From the NCBI GenBank assembly GCA_026075535.2, contig AP026547.1, positions 4,526,001 to 4,590,000 of the forward strand: a DNA stretch of 64,000 bases, written 5' to 3'. Each line of letters opens with the position of its first letter. The first letter of the stretch is position 1. The notes beneath the pieces were generated by a model. The model was not told the DNA's origin. It worked only from the letters and a program-made list of their open reading frames with translations, and did not search any database. Both the position numbers and the translations under genes were made by a program. The stretch is from Tricholoma matsutake (lineage: Eukaryota > Basidiomycota > Agaricomycetes > Agaricales > Tricholomataceae). This document shows, one piece after another, positions 23,436 to 36,182 of the stretch.

Positions 23436-23684
23436 AGTTTAGATCTTATGTTAAGGGCGAAGCCTCAACCACTCAATCTAGTTGATGTCGTTTGACGAGG
23501 TGCTTCCTCGACGAGTCATTCGGCACTAGTCTTACTTGGAGCATCCAACATAGGAGAGATAGTGCACTCTAGCAGGCCTTCTGCGTAGAGTTGTTCCGGT
23601 TCACACACTAAGGGGCTTCCTTAGTGGTTTCGAGTAAGTTTGCGAGTTCACAAGTTAAGGCTGTAGATTGCCTAGATCTAAACT
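23436..23684 (-). promoter_or_regulatory. Element G RNA start and self-priming site
   Basis: On the minus strand TATAAG (near 23718) lies 34 nt before AGTTTAGATCT, the predicted RNA start (23684-23674). Its exact reverse complement AGATCTAAACT lies at 23446-23436, starting 2 nt inside the 5' LTR end at 23449. Perfect over 11 nt. Confidence 0.8.
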
Positions 23685-24142
23685 AAGGACATCCCTACTA
23701 CAAGTCGCAGTACTTATACTAGAAGGGAGGTCCTTATCATCCAATCAGAAAGGTAGATGCGTATCAAGTAATAATAGAAACAATAGGCCTCATGCCTTGC
23801 ATGAGGCGTCCGATGTCATGGATCCAATGTCAAGGATCCAATGTCAAGGACATGCTGCGGCACAGCATGTCGATTGTGAGAGTCCGACGTCATGGACCTC
23901 ATGTCAAGGGGCTGTCGTATCACAGCATGTGTGGGAGTGGGTTCGGGTGCATGGAGTCACCATGCGTCAAGGGTGCCTTCCACAGGAAGGGGATCGAATG
24001 CATGCAGTCGGCATGCATCGTGTGTGTGTCTGGTGTCAAGGACATGCCCTAGGCATGAATCATGGAGTGCCTCCTGTCTGGAGGGGATCGTCGGGTTGGT
24101 CGGGTTGGTCGGGTTCCATGAGTTACAAGGAAAATCATAACA
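23449..24142 (-). repeat. Element G 5' LTR
   Basis: 694 bp. In element sense starts TGTTATGATTTTCC and ends GCCCTTAACA. Pairs with the LTR at 16064; right flank CACCA matches the left flank of the element. Confidence 0.92.
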
Positions 24143-24147
24143 CACCA

Positions 24148-25117
24148 TGTGTGGAAATTACATGGACTTCCTGGCACTTTCCTCTCTGATTGTGGCCCTC
24201 AGTTCATGGCAGAGTTCACTCGTGAGCTGTACTGACTCCTGGGGATCAAACTCCTTGCTTCGACTGCTTATCACCCACAAACCGACGGCCAGACTGAGTG
24301 AGTCAACCAGGAACTGGAGCAGTACATCCACATCTTTGTCAATGAACACCAGGACAATTGGGATGATCTTCTCCCATTGGCTGAGTTTGGATACAACAAC
24401 CATGTCCATGCCTCCACTCAACAGACCCCTTTCCTCTTAGACACTGGACAACATCCACGCATGGGATTTGAACCTTGCCAAACTCCCTCACACATCAAGA
24501 TGGTGAATGAGTTCACAGAATGCATGCAGGATAGCTTGGAGGAGGCAAGGGCAGCCTTAGCACAGGTGAAGGACGACATGGCATGCTTTTACAACCAACA
24601 CCATTCTCCAACCCCTCAGTACAAGGTTGGTGATCAAGTTTATCTTGACTCCAGTGACATCTCCACTACACGTCTGTCCAAGAAACTCGCTCATTGCTTC
24701 TTGGGACCTTTCCCCATTGTCAAGTGTGTTGGAATGCATGCCTATTGTCTATGCCTCCCAGCCTCCATGTCCAGACTCCACCTAGTCTTCCATGTTGTTA
24801 AACTGCTTCCAGCTCCCCCAGATCCATTCCCGGGATGCCATTCACAACCACCACCACTGCCTACAGTGATCGAGGGAGAACCCCAATACGAAGTTGAGTC
24901 AATCTTGGACAGCTGTTTGCATCAAGGAAAACTCCAGTATTTGGTGCATTGGAAGGGTTATGGGTATGAGGAGAACTCATGGGTCAAAGAGTCTGACGTG
25001 AATGCCCCTCGGTTAATCAAGGAATTCCACCGACGGCACACTGCTGCACTGCGTCGCATTCAAGTCATGGACTTTGGTCGTATGCGATTTCGAATGCATC
25101 AGGGCGATGCATCTTAG
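24148..25117 (+). pseudogene. Element D pol, second part: integrase core end and chromodomain
   Basis: Continues the D integrase across G: D in SDCGPQF (about 24195), E in DGQTE followed by a TGA (24301-24303) where CGA is expected, and VNQELEQ. From 24377 it is open for about 246 codons: the integrase C-terminal domain with YKVGDQVYLD, then a Pro-rich spacer and a chromodomain (YEVESILDS...LQYLVHWKGY...EENSWV) at about 24880-25050. The frame ends at TAG 25115-25117, twelve bases before the 3' LTR. Confidence 0.88.
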
Positions 25118-25128
25118 AGAGGGGGTGA

Positions 25129-25553
25129 TGTAAGGGGACTAGGGGGGTGCCCTGTATGTTTCTCCTATTTTTTACGTTTGTTCTATATTTTTCCTCACTT
25201 CATTTCCTTCTATTCTTCATTTTCTATGATTTTTCCGGATTTTATTACTAATTTTCCCTTTCTATCATGTTTGTACATGTTGACAGTTTTATATCTAGAG
25301 GCAGAGCACCCCTTCCGACACCTACCCCTTGGTATGATGTCATTCAGCGGCCTTGATCTGCCTATCTCCGCCTTTTCTATTTTTAGGTTATTATTTGATT
25401 TTGTCATCTTCACATATACTGGGCATTGGCAAAGGGATCCTTAGAGTTTTCTCTTCGGATTTCCCTTTGCTAGGTGTGTCCCCAATCCCTGTACTATGTA
25501 GTATAATTTTAACTTTGGATTTCCCTTTGCTAGAGGCTTAGGTTGCCCTTATA
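25129..25553 (+). repeat. Element D 3' LTR
   Basis: 425 bp, starts TGTAAGGGGACTAGG, preceded by a purine tract GAGAGGGGGTGA. Ends CCCTTATA, followed by target duplication GTCAC. Confidence 0.92.
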
Positions 25554-25558
25554 GTCAC

Positions 25559-25880
25559 TAACTCTAGTCAGAAGGACTCTTCCAAACGTCCTTCCACCTC
25601 AACAAATCAAGCCTCTTCAAACTCTGCCCGCAGTAACACCTCCAACCAGCAGTCTTCCACAACAAAGAACACTCCCCGGGACAAGCCCAAGTTGTCCATC
25701 TCTGATAAGTTGGGGAAGAACAGCAAGCTCACTGGGGGAGGAATGAGAATGTCGCATGAGGGAATGACTTTGTCTCTACTGCAGTGAGGAAGGGCACATA
25801 GCAGGAAACTGCCCGAAATCCAAAGCCGCAAAAGCCTGTGCCTCCATTGTCATTCCCAACACTATGGACTCAGAAAAATA
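25559..25880 (+). pseudogene. B1 gag C-terminal part with zinc knuckle
   Basis: Ser/Asn-rich linker, SISDKLGK motif shared with A1 and A2 gag, and a CCHC knuckle CLYCSEEGHIAGNC at about 25779-25820. One extra G in a run near 25738 shifts the frame and two TGA codons lie nearby. Ends with TAG at 25879-25881 region, next to the frameshift signal. Confidence 0.83.
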
Positions 25881-25923
25881 GTCCACAACCCTCAGGATAC
25901 AGCTATTGGGGCTGGGGGTTGTG
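25873..25923 (+). promoter_or_regulatory. B1 gag-pol -1 frameshift signal
   Basis: GAAAAAT at the gag stop, then 12-bp hairpin arms 25884-25895 (CACAACCCTCAG) and 25912-25923 (CTGGGGGTTGTG) with a 16-nt loop. Compared with A1, stem pair 2 is A-U instead of G-U and pair 9 is U-G, so pairing is kept through base changes. The slip site is weaker than the seven A of A1 and A2. Confidence 0.65.
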
Positions 25924-28900
25924 TTGACCTTACCCACTTGGCTGCCTATGTTTGTCTCAATGCATCTGCTCTTTCCGACCCTGACTCCCTAACCATTCTT
26001 TTAACATTTCCCGACTCTTCTGCCCTTTTCCAAACCCTTATTGACTCTGGCTCCTCCCACTGCTTCCTTGACTCCTCTTTCATGTTGGATAACCAACTCA
26101 GCATGGAATCCATTAACCTGATCAGTTTACGACTCTTTGATGGATCTTGCAACTCCACCATAACTCAGGTTGTCAAACTTCCAATCACCTTTCCTGTCAG
26201 TGAAGTATTCAATTTGTCATTCTATGTAACCTCACTCAACTCTTCCTGTTCCGCCATACTCGGTCATAACTGGCTGAAGCAATACAATCTGTTGATTGAC
26301 TGGTATTCAAGCCAACTTGCTTTCCACTCTGCAGATCATAGAGGTCCAGCACCCCTGACATCACCTTTGTCCCTGAACCTTCTGGTAGAAATCCTCGACT
26401 CCTCTGCACTTTCCAAACCCACCATTCCTCCCAAGTTTACACCTCCCAACATCTCTTTCATCAATGCTGCTGCTTATGCGCATGCTAGCAAACTTCCTGG
26501 AGCGGTAGCTTTTCAGATGACCTTCACTCCAGAAGGGTTATCTGCCTGCTCCACCCAATCTGCTAACCCATCCAACCTTTCTGATATTCCACCTGAGTAT
26601 CATGAATTCACTGATGTCTTTAATAAGACTAAAGCAGACACCCTTCCTCTGCATCGGTCTTACAACCTCAAGATAGAGACAGAAGACAACACTCCTCTGC
26701 CTCTGGGCCACATGTATTCTCTCTCCCCCTCTGAATTAGAAGCCTTATGAGTCTTCATTGACGAAAATGTCTGCTCAGGTTTCATCTGCCCATACAAGTC
26801 TCCACATGGTGCTCCAATTCTCTTTGTCAAGAAGAAGGATGGTAGTCTCCGACTTTGTGTTGACTACCAAGGACTCAACCGTCTCACAAAGAAAGACTGC
26901 TACCCACTTCCTCTCATTTCCGACCTCCTTGACTCCCCCCAAAAAGCCCGCTTGTTCACCAAGATAGACTTGTGGCACACTTATCACCTAGTCTGCATTG
27001 CTGATGGTGATGAGTGGAAAACCACTTTCCACACCTGCTACGGATCCTTTGAGTGGTTGGTGGTTCTCTTTGGACTCACTAATGCACCCGCAGCATTCCA
27101 GCAGTTTATGAATGACATCTTCAGCGACATGCTGGATGTTTGTGTCATTGTGTACCTCGACGACATCCTGATCTATTCAGATGACAGGTACCAGCATGGG
27201 GCTCACGTCAAAGAAGTCCTCTGGCATCTCCAGAAAAATGGACTTTATGCCTCTCCACAGAAATGTGAGTTCCACAAAGACACTGTTGAATATTTAGGCT
27301 TCATCCTTTCACCGGATGGACTCCAGATGTCTGAGGATAAAGTCAAAACTGTGCTCGACTGGCCTGAGCCTAGGAAAGTTAAGGATGTACATACAATCCT
27401 TCTTAGGCTTTTGCAACTTTTACCACTGCTTCATTAACGGCTATTCAGACATTGTCATTCCACTCACCCACTTGACATGGAAATCCACACCCTGGGACTT
27501 CAACAAGAAGTGCCGTGATGCTTTTGAAAAGCTCAAACAAGAATTCACTCATGCCCCCATCTTAACCCACTGGGTACCCGACTCACAGATGGTACTCGAA
27601 ACTGATGCTTCCGACTATGCCCTAGCGGCTATCCTTTCAGTTTACACTGTGGATGGAGAGATCCATCCAGTCGCTTTTCATTCCCACTCCTTTAATCCTG
27701 CTGAACTAAATCATGACACCCATGATAAGGAACTCTTGGCCATTTTTGAAGCCTTCAAACACTGGCGGCAGTATTTCGAGGGTTCCACAAACCCAATTGA
27801 TGTGGTCATTGACCACAAAAATCTGGAGTACTTCAGCACTACTAAATTGCTCACCTGCCGCCAGGCCCATTGGTCTGAATACCTTTCCCAGTTCAATCTC
27901 ATCATCCACTTCCACCCTGGAAAATTAGGGGCCAAGCGAGATGCGCTCACTAGACATTGGGACATCTACCACAAAGGGGGAAATAGCGACTTCACCTCCA
28001 TAAACCCAACCAACTTCTGACCTGTATTCACACAGGAACAGCTCACCTCTTCCCTTCACACCACCTATTTCACCACACCCATCCTTCAACAAGCAGTAAT
28101 CATGGATGTTGAGAAACTTCACCATGACATCCACACCTCCCTACCCCTTGACCCCTTATCATCTGCACATCTTCCGACACCTGTCAACCCAAACTGGACC
28201 ATAGACGAGGCAGGTCTTCTCCACCACTTTGACTGGATTTATGTTCTGGACATCGTGGATCTCCACCTCAAAGTCCTTCAATACAAACATGATCATATCC
28301 TCTCTGGCCACTTTAGACAAAACAAAACCCAGCAGCTTGTCCGCCGGGAATATGTCCAGCCAAACCTCCACACCTTTGTGCAGGAATCCTGCAAATCCTG
28401 TACCACTTGCAAGTGATCCAAATCGCCTCAACACAAGCCCTATGGGTTTCTAAAGCAACTTCCAGTTCAGGAACGACCTTGGAACTCCATCTCCATGGAC
28501 TTCATTGAGCAACCACCTGACTCCAATGGTCACACCGCTATCCTGGTCATCGTTGACCATCTCACCAAGCAAGGCATCTTCATCCCAACTGTCAATAAAA
28601 TCACAGCCCAAGAACTAGCCAACCTGTTCGTCCTCCACATCTTTTCCAAGCATGGCATTCTGTTGCATGTCACTTGCAACTGGGGATCCAAGTTCGTCTC
28701 CCATTTCTTTCGCTCCCTCAGAAAAGCACTCAACATGCAGATCCACTTCACTTCTGGTTATCACCCACAAGGTGATGGTCAGACAGAACAACTTAATCAG
28801 ACCTTGGAGCAGTACCTCTGGATCTTCTGCAATTATCAGCAGGACAACTGGTCTCACCTCTTACCCTTGGGCACATTTGCCTACAACAATGCTCCTTCTG

Positions 28901-29570
28901 CCTCTACAGGCATATCCCCTTTCTTTGCCAACAAGGGCTATCACCCAAACATTTCCATCTTCCCCAAATGCGACTTAACCTCACAGCACACCTGCGAGTT
29001 TGTCGTCGACTTAGACGACCTTCATCAGGAACTTCAGAAACAGCTTGTGGCTGCTCAAGAGCATTATCAAGGCCCTGCAGATAAACATCGGGCACCCGCA
29101 CCCGACTTCAACATTGGTGACTCTGCCTACATCACTGTGGAAAATATCTGCACCACTCGTCCTTCCAAGAAACTTTCCAAAAAGAACCATGGTCCTTTTG
29201 AAATCATTGCCCGCCCAGGTACTCACTCAGTCACCCTGCAGCTTCCAGACCATATGTGGGCCATCCACCCTGTTTTCCATGCCTCTCAACTAGAAAAACA
29301 CTTCCCAAACACAATTCCAAATCGAGCACAACCTCCACCTCCTCCGATCACCATCGATGATGAGCTCAAATATGAGATCACCAAAGTTCTCAACTCCAAG
29401 GTCAACAACTGACATCGCTGCAAGATTCTCTACCTCATCCGATGGGAAGGCTACCAGGGAATCAACAAATAAACCTCCTGGTTGCCCACTATGGAACTCG
29501 ACCATGCCCAAGAACTCCTTGCAGATTTTCACACCCACTACCCGCAGAAACCCAGTCCATTATCGACTTA
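25884..29570 (+). pseudogene. B1 pol: protease to chromodomain
   Basis: Protease L-I-D-S-G-S-S at about 26040. RT about 26640-27300 with an intact YLDD (27151-27162). RNase H about 27590-27960 ([22 protein letters not shown]). Integrase zinc finger with CKSCTTC near 28400, core D in SMDFIEQ (28495), D replaced region CNWGSKF, and GDGQTEQLNQTLE (about 28775). Chromodomain YEITKVLNSKVNN...ILYLIRWEGYQG at 29370-29465. Stops at 26748, 28018, 28414, 29410 and 29470 and a frameshift near 27400 split it. The first and third positions fit CGA to TGA decay. Confidence 0.88.
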
Positions 29571-29665
29571 AAACATGTTCACCTTACTCTTTAATGCAAT
29601 CAACTCAGAACAAATCTTATTTCAAAACAATTACAAACTGAAAAGAAAAATTTGTCTGCCAGGTT

Positions 29666-30529
29666 CTATACCTCCACCTCCGCGTCCCCCTCACTGTCTT
29701 TGTCTCCCTCGCCATCTTCATCCCCCTTTTTTCCACCTTCACTTTCTTTCCCACTATCACTCTCCTCCACATCCACTCACCTTTTCTCTAGGTATCGCTG
29801 GAAACCCGCCCAGTCATCCCCAGACTGGCAGATCCCGCACCTTTCCCATTGGGATTCTTGTACTGCTCACTCCACTTCCTCCTCGTCCTTGACGCTCTCC
29901 TCTCCGATGCTTTCATCCTCCTCCCACTCTGGGTCCATTGCATCCCAGACCTCCTCCATTGACTCCCGCACTGCTGTTGCCACCTCACCAAAACCCTTCC
30001 TCACCACTTTCACCAGCTGCCACAGCAGCTCCGCCACCTTCCCACTGTTCTCCACCATTCCTGCTGTCCCTGTCATTCTTGCTGCAGAGGCCTCCTGCCC
30101 CTCCCACACTACCTCCTTACACTTATGCTTGATGTGGGTGCAGTTATTGCACATGCGCCCCTTTGTGCCCATCTTGAAGCAAGCAGTTTTTTGATACTTG
30201 CATCTAGGCCATTGTCAGTAAAGAATACAGGAAAAGAAGATAACCATGCACCTTTTGGAGGGCAAAGCCACCTGCACCTGCACTGGACCCTCCAATTACT
30301 CTGACCTCACTCACACCCTCGATTTGGCAACTTTCTTTTTCTTCAGGGACTTACTCCCCTCAGCCTTGTCCTCTAAACCCACAGCCACAGCTGCCAGCTT
30401 CTTGCCCACTCACTGTGCAGCCACTGCCTCTTTTTTCCATGCCTCTGCCTGGCCCACCTCCTCAGCTTTTGCAGCCTCCTCTGCTGCCTTTTGCACCTCC
30501 TGCGCCCTGCGCTCCTCCTCCCTCACCGC
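29666..30529 (-). pseudogene. B1 antisense zinc-cluster gene, 3' part
   Basis: Opposite-strand gene between pol and the 3' LTR, cut by element E at 30530; its start is at 38975. On the minus strand exon 1 continues as a Glu/Ala/Lys coiled coil and a basic KKKKVAKS patch to 30252. A 48-nt GT-AG intron follows (30251-30204), then exon 2 with RCKYQKTACFKMG and MCNNCTHIKHKC. Joined spacing is C-x6-C-x9-C-x2-C-x6-C, but the first cysteine of the six is Ser here (PSK for PCK). In-frame TGA codons at the AAQ position, in the linker and at about 29869 disable it. It ends at TAG 29668-29666, about 95 bp from the converging pol stop. Confidence 0.78.
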
Positions 30530-31713
30530 TGATAGGTTGTCTCCTTGGCTCAATGGCTGATTCACCATTTCAACCATATTCTAATCACATTGGCTAACTC
30601 CTATGATGTCCCAGATGCAGCGCAACGCAGTCTATTGATCGCAATATCATATCGACCGCATCAAAACATCACCAGCGACATTGATCGTACCAAGAGCCCA
30701 CATCACACAACTTTAGGACTACCCCCAAAACCCCTAAGATCCCTCTAAATGACCATCAAACATCCCTGATAAACTTCAAACAGCCACAACCACAATTGAA
30801 TGTTGTTGACCATCGTCGAGTGTTATTGATCAATATCAAGAGACTATGAGTGACATCAGGCACCACCTTCATTATCTAAATGGTAGAAGACCATGTGCTA
30901 GAATGTATTCCAACTTGTGCTCAAACCTGCTGATCATAGGTCAGCCTTGTTTCAAGTCCCTATCGCGTACAGAACCCGCTAAACAGATTATTGCAAGACT
31001 TAGCACAGTTTATACACAAAGGACAGTCTTTTTTAGTTCTTTCCCTTTATTACTCCTTCATCATATGATACATCTCTTTCTTCTTTGGATTCCAGTCTCC
31101 TTTTTGGCCTTGTGCCTTAACTCATATCTTTTGCCTCATGTTCTACACATGTTTCTTATTCCATTTTAGGAAGTTTCTTTAAAACATATAAAACTCTGTA
31201 GTATCTACAGAAAAATACAAGAAATTGTCTTCACCTATCATCTCATATACAGTTCTAAGCATCCAATCAATCTTCTAAAAACAATCTAAGTCTCTACGGG
31301 TTTTCTCAATCGATGAGAAACCTCTGTGATCATCATCATCCTCGATCTTACTATGATCCTCTGATCATTATCACTAGCAACCATTTCAACATGTCCTAGC
31401 CATCAGCTATATCCTTCATATACTTTCGACCTATCAAAAGGTCCTCAGAATTCACACTTTGACCATTGACAATAGAACTCGTTCACCATCGATCTTGTCG
31501 ATTGTCCTCAATATTGATCAATACTCGATCGGACCATGCCAAACACCTTCGTCTCCCATAGCACTACCTTCACAACTAGTACCAACTAGCTATCTACCCA
31601 TAGGTTGGACCACGAACCTTCAGAATGACTGACACCCTTCCTCGGACTCATCGCAAATATCATCAACTGCCTCATCGGCAGTTTAGGTGGTTTTCCTGGG
31701 TTGAGTATCATCA
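30530..31713 (+). repeat. Element E 5' LTR
   Basis: 1184 bp. TATAAAAC at about 31188 is the likely promoter box. The block around it resembles the F LTRs, as do the last 13 bases (TTGAGTATCATCA), so E and F are related. Confidence 0.92.
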
Positions 31714-31717
31714 TTTT

Positions 31718-31735
31718 TGGAGCCCACTGCGAGGG
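31718..31735 (+). promoter_or_regulatory. Element E tRNA-type primer-binding site
   Basis: TGGAGCCCACTGCGAGGG begins 4 nt after the LTR. The TGG start would pair with a tRNA CCA tail. No self-complementary 11-mer to the LTR RNA start was found. The donor tRNA cannot be named from this window. Confidence 0.5.
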
Positions 31736-31916
31736 TTTCTGAATCATTTCATCATTGAACCAACCTTGATTTCCTCAGCTTAGGCCAACACAAGCAAGAA
31801 ATCTTCATATCAATACTCGCCACACCTTTGAATCTCTCAAACAATCGGGAGACATTCTAATTCCAGTTTCTGAAGCAGAATCTACTCATCGTAGACTATT
31901 TCCTTCACCTATATCA

Positions 31917-33749
31917 TTGCCTTCTGCATTGTCATCTACTTCTTTGTCATCATCATCAACCTCTTTGTTCATCCTTCCAACAACTTTGACACCTCTACCA
32001 TCTATTACACAAGTCTTAACCCCTACCCCTAGAGTCATCACATTCATGACTACCCAAACCATGATGCCAGCTCGTGGGCACTCGACTGCTCCAAAATTTG
32101 ACCCGACTCAGCCTCGAGAGCTCCGACGATACTTTGAAGAGCTTGAACTATTATTCCCAACCTGTGGCATCACCAAATTGAATCTGATGAAGAAACATGC
32201 CTGTCGCTACCTCAACATCGACTCTTCCAAACTCTGGGAATCGCTTCCAGAGTATCAGCCCAGCACATCATTCAACAAATTTCGAACAGCAGTACATAAA
32301 CTCTATCCCGGCTCGGAAGATGATCACAAGTGGAGCATATTGGACATGGACAAATTAGTGGGAGAACAGCTACGCGTTGGGATATTCAATGTGAGTGATC
32401 TAGGAATGTATTATTGTGCGTTCTACAACATTACTCACTTTTTGCGAGCAAAGAATAAGATCTTGGAAGCTGAGCAAAGCAGAGCTTATGTTCGAGGATT
32501 CCAACCCGGCTTATGGACTCAAATTGCTTGATGGCTCAAACTCAAATTCCCCAACCATTATCCGGACAATCTATATCATTATCCGGACAATCTATATCCA
32601 CTCAACAACATTCACGATGCAGCAAAATTTGTACTAGCAGGCTCCAACACATCGAACTCAGTAATCCACCAATCGACCTCTTCATCGCACTTGACATTGA
32701 ATGTTGGAAATATGGTCACCTTGTCATCCGGAACTATTATGATTAAAACTGAAGATCTAAACGTGATGTTCAAACAATTTGCTAGCACCATTGCTATGCA
32801 CATCGCAGGTACTAAAAATCCTCGCACTAATTTGGCAGACAGACAGGCACATATTGATGCACTCCTCTGCATATTTTGCGGTTTATTGGGACATTTTATT
32901 CCTGACTGTATGGTTTGTCAGTCGTACTTGAATGAAGGGAAGTGTAAGCGAAATGTGGAAGGAAAGATTGTACTTCCAAATGGACAATTCACCCCTCAAA
33001 GTATCCCTGGCAGGTTTATCAAGGAACGCATCAATGAATGGTGGAAATGCAACCCAGTCGCAACCCCAGCAGCCACACTTTTATTCAGCATTGCACCATT
33101 GGCACCTTCGACTTCAACTAGTTCAACCTCAGCTGCAATCACTTTGATAACAGAGTCTGACACCGTTTCTACATTGGGATCGGAGATGAAAGGCATTTAT
33201 CATAATTTGATGTTGACAGCTGACTCCGAAGATAGAATAGCAGCTCTCGAGTGCAAAATATTCGCGCTTTGAAGTGGTTGACCATTTTCGTGTCCAAACA
33301 AAGAGGTTTGAAATTCAGTTCCAGCCACGACAACCCCCATCCCTGCATCATCAACATCTACTGCTCCAGTCCCACCACCCTCGGCATCTTCATTGACAAC
33401 GGTCAACCCTTCGACTATGGCTCCAACATCAACATTGACGTCTCCCACATCAACCACATTGCCATTGACCACCATACCCCCAATGCAAACCTTGGTACAC
33501 CCATATGCATTGGTCAGGGAGAATGCCTATTTGCCACCACACGAAAGGAACTTTGCTGGTGCATCAAAGGGTAAGGAAAAAGATAGACCATCATATGTGA
33601 CACAGGCGCCAGTACAGAATGAGAAAATTGCACACAATATCTTTGCACACTCAATGAAGATGCCAATCATCATGCTGACATCTGAAGAACTACTCTTGCT
33701 TTCACCCGAGGTTCAAACAAAATGGAGAGAACAGGTCACACTGAAATGA
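31917..33749 (+). pseudogene. Element E gag
   Basis: Open from 31917 for 204 codons; ATG 32046 (MTTQTMMPARG) is an equally likely start. The capsid-like part has PKFDPTQPRELRRYFEELE and continues to a TGA at 32529. After a duplicated 24-bp stretch (CATTATCCGGACAATCTATA twice near 32555-32600) it resumes at 32691 with a CCHC knuckle CIFCGLLGHFIPDC (about 32872-32913), then CQSYLNEGKCKRNVEGKIVLPN, a block I recall from other agaricomycete Gypsy Gag-Pol proteins. A Thr/Pro-rich region to 33749 follows with frameshifts. Confidence 0.78.
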
Positions 33750-33773
33750 GTCCCACAATCTGGAAACAATGCA

Positions 33774-36180
33774 ATGAACATGTTTAGTCCCGACGCAATT
33801 ATTGTGCCCGACCCGTACGAGACCTATATTAGCAGTCTCCAATGCGGTGAAATCCCTCAGCCTTTTGTCATTGCTAAAGAAACTTCATCCATTAAATCAG
33901 TTATTATGGATGTCCATGGTAACAACCAGGTAGAAAGTGTCGTCAATCCCAGTTCCTCAATCATATCAATGGCCGAAGATGTTTGCCACGAACTCAGTCT
34001 AGCATATGACTCCTCGATTAGGCTTCCAATGCAGTCTGCCAATGGGACTGTGGATGAAACACTCAGCTTAGCATGCAACGTGCCCTGCGATCTCAGTGGA
34101 ATCACCTTATACATGCAGATACATATTATTCAGGACCTGGCTTACAATATTCTACTCGGACGACCTTTTGACATCTTAACAGAAAGCGTCATTAGAAACT
34201 CTTGGAACAAAGCCCAAACTATCACAATATGTGATCCGAACTCAACTCAGACCACTACCATTCCCTCGATACCTTGATTGTACCATCATCAAAAAGTAGT
34301 TCGAGAGGATTTTCAGCGTTAGAGAATGAAATTTCAGAACAGTGTGCTTTCATCATCTCATTTGACTCTTCTAACTCCTCTATATTTATTGAGTGCACTG
34401 CAAATATCCCCAAAATTGACTCCTCTGAAGAATTATCTGCAATGCTTTCTGACCTATATTTATCTGCATGTGATGAGTTCCACGTTCCTCAAAATGCTTC
34501 AATGGTGTTTATACCTATGTGAACTTCTTCATTCATTGTATGTTTCCCCTTCCTCAGTTATTTCCAACAATCATCATTCTAGTTATTTATTGATGAAGAA
34601 GAAGTATAAACCCATCGCACAGAAGGTCTGACCAATTGTGGCCAGACTACCCAATCAGTTTCAAATTATTCAACACATCAAGGGTGATCCCCTCAAAGAC
34701 ATGCCTCCACTAAATCCCCATCCTCCAATATTCAAACCAACTCCCCAATATAACCTTGAATGCAAAAACATCATTGATCAAAATCATCCAGGTGATTTTC
34801 TATGGCCTCAAGAATGAGACCTCATGCATGACTTCATTCAAAACCAGCAAGTGGGGTTCACATGGATGGAAAACAAACAATGAAGATTTCAAACAGATTT
34901 CTTCCCCCCTATTGAGTTCCCAGTCATCCCTCACACTCCTTGGGTTGAACACAATATCCCCATACTGCCGGGTTTGTATGAACAGATTTGCAAGATGCTG
35001 AAAAAGAAGATCGAAGCAGGAGTCTATGAATCGTCGAACTCATCATACTGATCATGATGGTTTTGCATTGCGAAGAAAGATGCAAAATCGCTCTGAATAG
35101 TCCACAGTCTTGAGCCGCTAAACCAAGTTACGATTCAGCACTCAGGCATTGTCTTGATCCCTGAGCATTCAGCCAAATGGTTTGGAGGACGCACTTGTGG
35201 TGGAATGTTGGATTTATATGTTGCATTCAATGAAAGGCTCGTATCTGAATCCTCTCGAGATCTAATGACTTTCCAGACCCCATTTGGCACACTTTGAATC
35301 ATCACCCTACCGATGGGTTGGATGAACTCGGTTCCGATCCTACACAATGACATCACTTTCAGCCTACAACCTGAGGTCCCTCACATCATGATCCCTTATA
35401 TCGACAACACACCAGTGAAGGGTCCAAAATCAGAATATCGAATGATCAGTGGGTCATACAAAACAATTGCTGACAACTCAGGCATTCGATGATTTGTATG
35501 GGAGCACTTTGAGAACCTAAATCACATCATCCAGCGCATGAAGTATTGTGGTGGGACATTCTCAGGACCAAAATTATTTGCTTGTGTCCCCAAAATAATC
35601 ATTTTAGGTCATTGATGCAATATTCAAGGCCAAATGGCTGACCTGACACGTATCGATAAGATTCAGAAGTGGGGTCCATGTCGTATGCTCACAGAAGTTA
35701 AGGCATTCTTAGGAATGATCAGAGTTTGTCGAATTTTCATTCAAAGTTTCGCACATCGAGCAGCTGCGCTAATCAACCTTACTTGAAAAGATGTGCCCTT
35801 TGAATTCAGCCCATCTCAGGTAGCAGTGCAAGAAGATCTCAAGCATGCGCTCCTAAACTCACCAGTGATTCAGACCATCGACTATACCTTGAATGCCCCA
35901 GTAATCCTCACAGTTGACACATCGAGCATTGCCATCAGCTATTTTCTAGTGCAATGTGACTGTGATAACCCTCAAAAGCGATACTACAGTCGATTCGGCT
36001 TGATTACACTCAACAACCACGAATCCTGGTTCTCACAACCAAAACTCGAACTTTATGGTCTATATCGAGCCCTTGGGGCACTTTGTTTATATTTGATAGG
36101 GTACGAAACCTTATTGTCGAGGTTGATGCGAGGTATATCAAAGGCATGCTCTCAAATCCCAATATCGTGCCTAGTGCTAG
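33774..36180 (+). pseudogene. Element E protease, RT and RNase H; integrase absent
   Basis: A retropepsin-like fold region (33857-34277; ESVVNPSSSIISM, ILLGRPFDIL) lacks a canonical DSG or DTG: VNPSS stands where it is expected. RT runs about 34950-35780 with many stops; FQTPFGTL, LPMGWMNS and a YIDN box (about 35398-35410), Asn for the second Asp. RNase H (35790-36130) has NAPVILTVDTSSIAISYF and ends with VEVDARYIKGM. The next bases already belong to the antisense gene, so integrase, about 2 kb in relatives, is gone. Confidence 0.78.
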
Positions 36181-36182
36181 CA

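Larger units (their letters stand above)
16064..24142 (-). mobile_element. Element G: full-length minus-strand Ty3/Gypsy chromovirus
   Basis: Two 694-bp LTRs (16064-16757 and 23449-24142) with target duplication CACCA (16059-16063 and 24143-24147) in the D integrase. Read on the minus strand: 5' LTR 24142-23449, primer site 23446-23436, gag, protease, a coiled-coil repeat, RT, RNase H, integrase, chromodomain (to 17785), an extra sense gene (17640-17161), a 27-bp tandem repeat, a purine tract (GTGGGGGGGTAA) and the 3' LTR. LTR differences are mostly CpG transitions. It is the most deeply nested and best-preserved element, with YMDD intact in RT. Confidence 0.93.
11427..25553 (+). mobile_element. 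Element D: Ty3/Gypsy chromovirus split by element G
   Basis: LTRs 11427-11853 and 25129-25553 (427 and 425 bp), target duplication GTCAC at 11422-11426 and 25554-25558, inside B1 gag. LTR ends read TGTAAGGG and CCCTTATA; the last bases were probably TACA before C to T decay. It encodes gag, protease, RT, RNase H, integrase and a chromodomain in plus orientation; G (16064-24142) splits the integrase. A purine tract (GAGAGGGGGTGA) precedes the 3' LTR. No antisense accessory gene is seen. Confidence 0.93.

Noticed and set aside
29652..30194. Ser/Pro-rich plus-strand frames, also at 61447-61875 and 42087-42896
   Set aside because: They are the complement of the antisense zinc-cluster genes or run out of pol; composition mirrors a Glu/Lys coiled coil.
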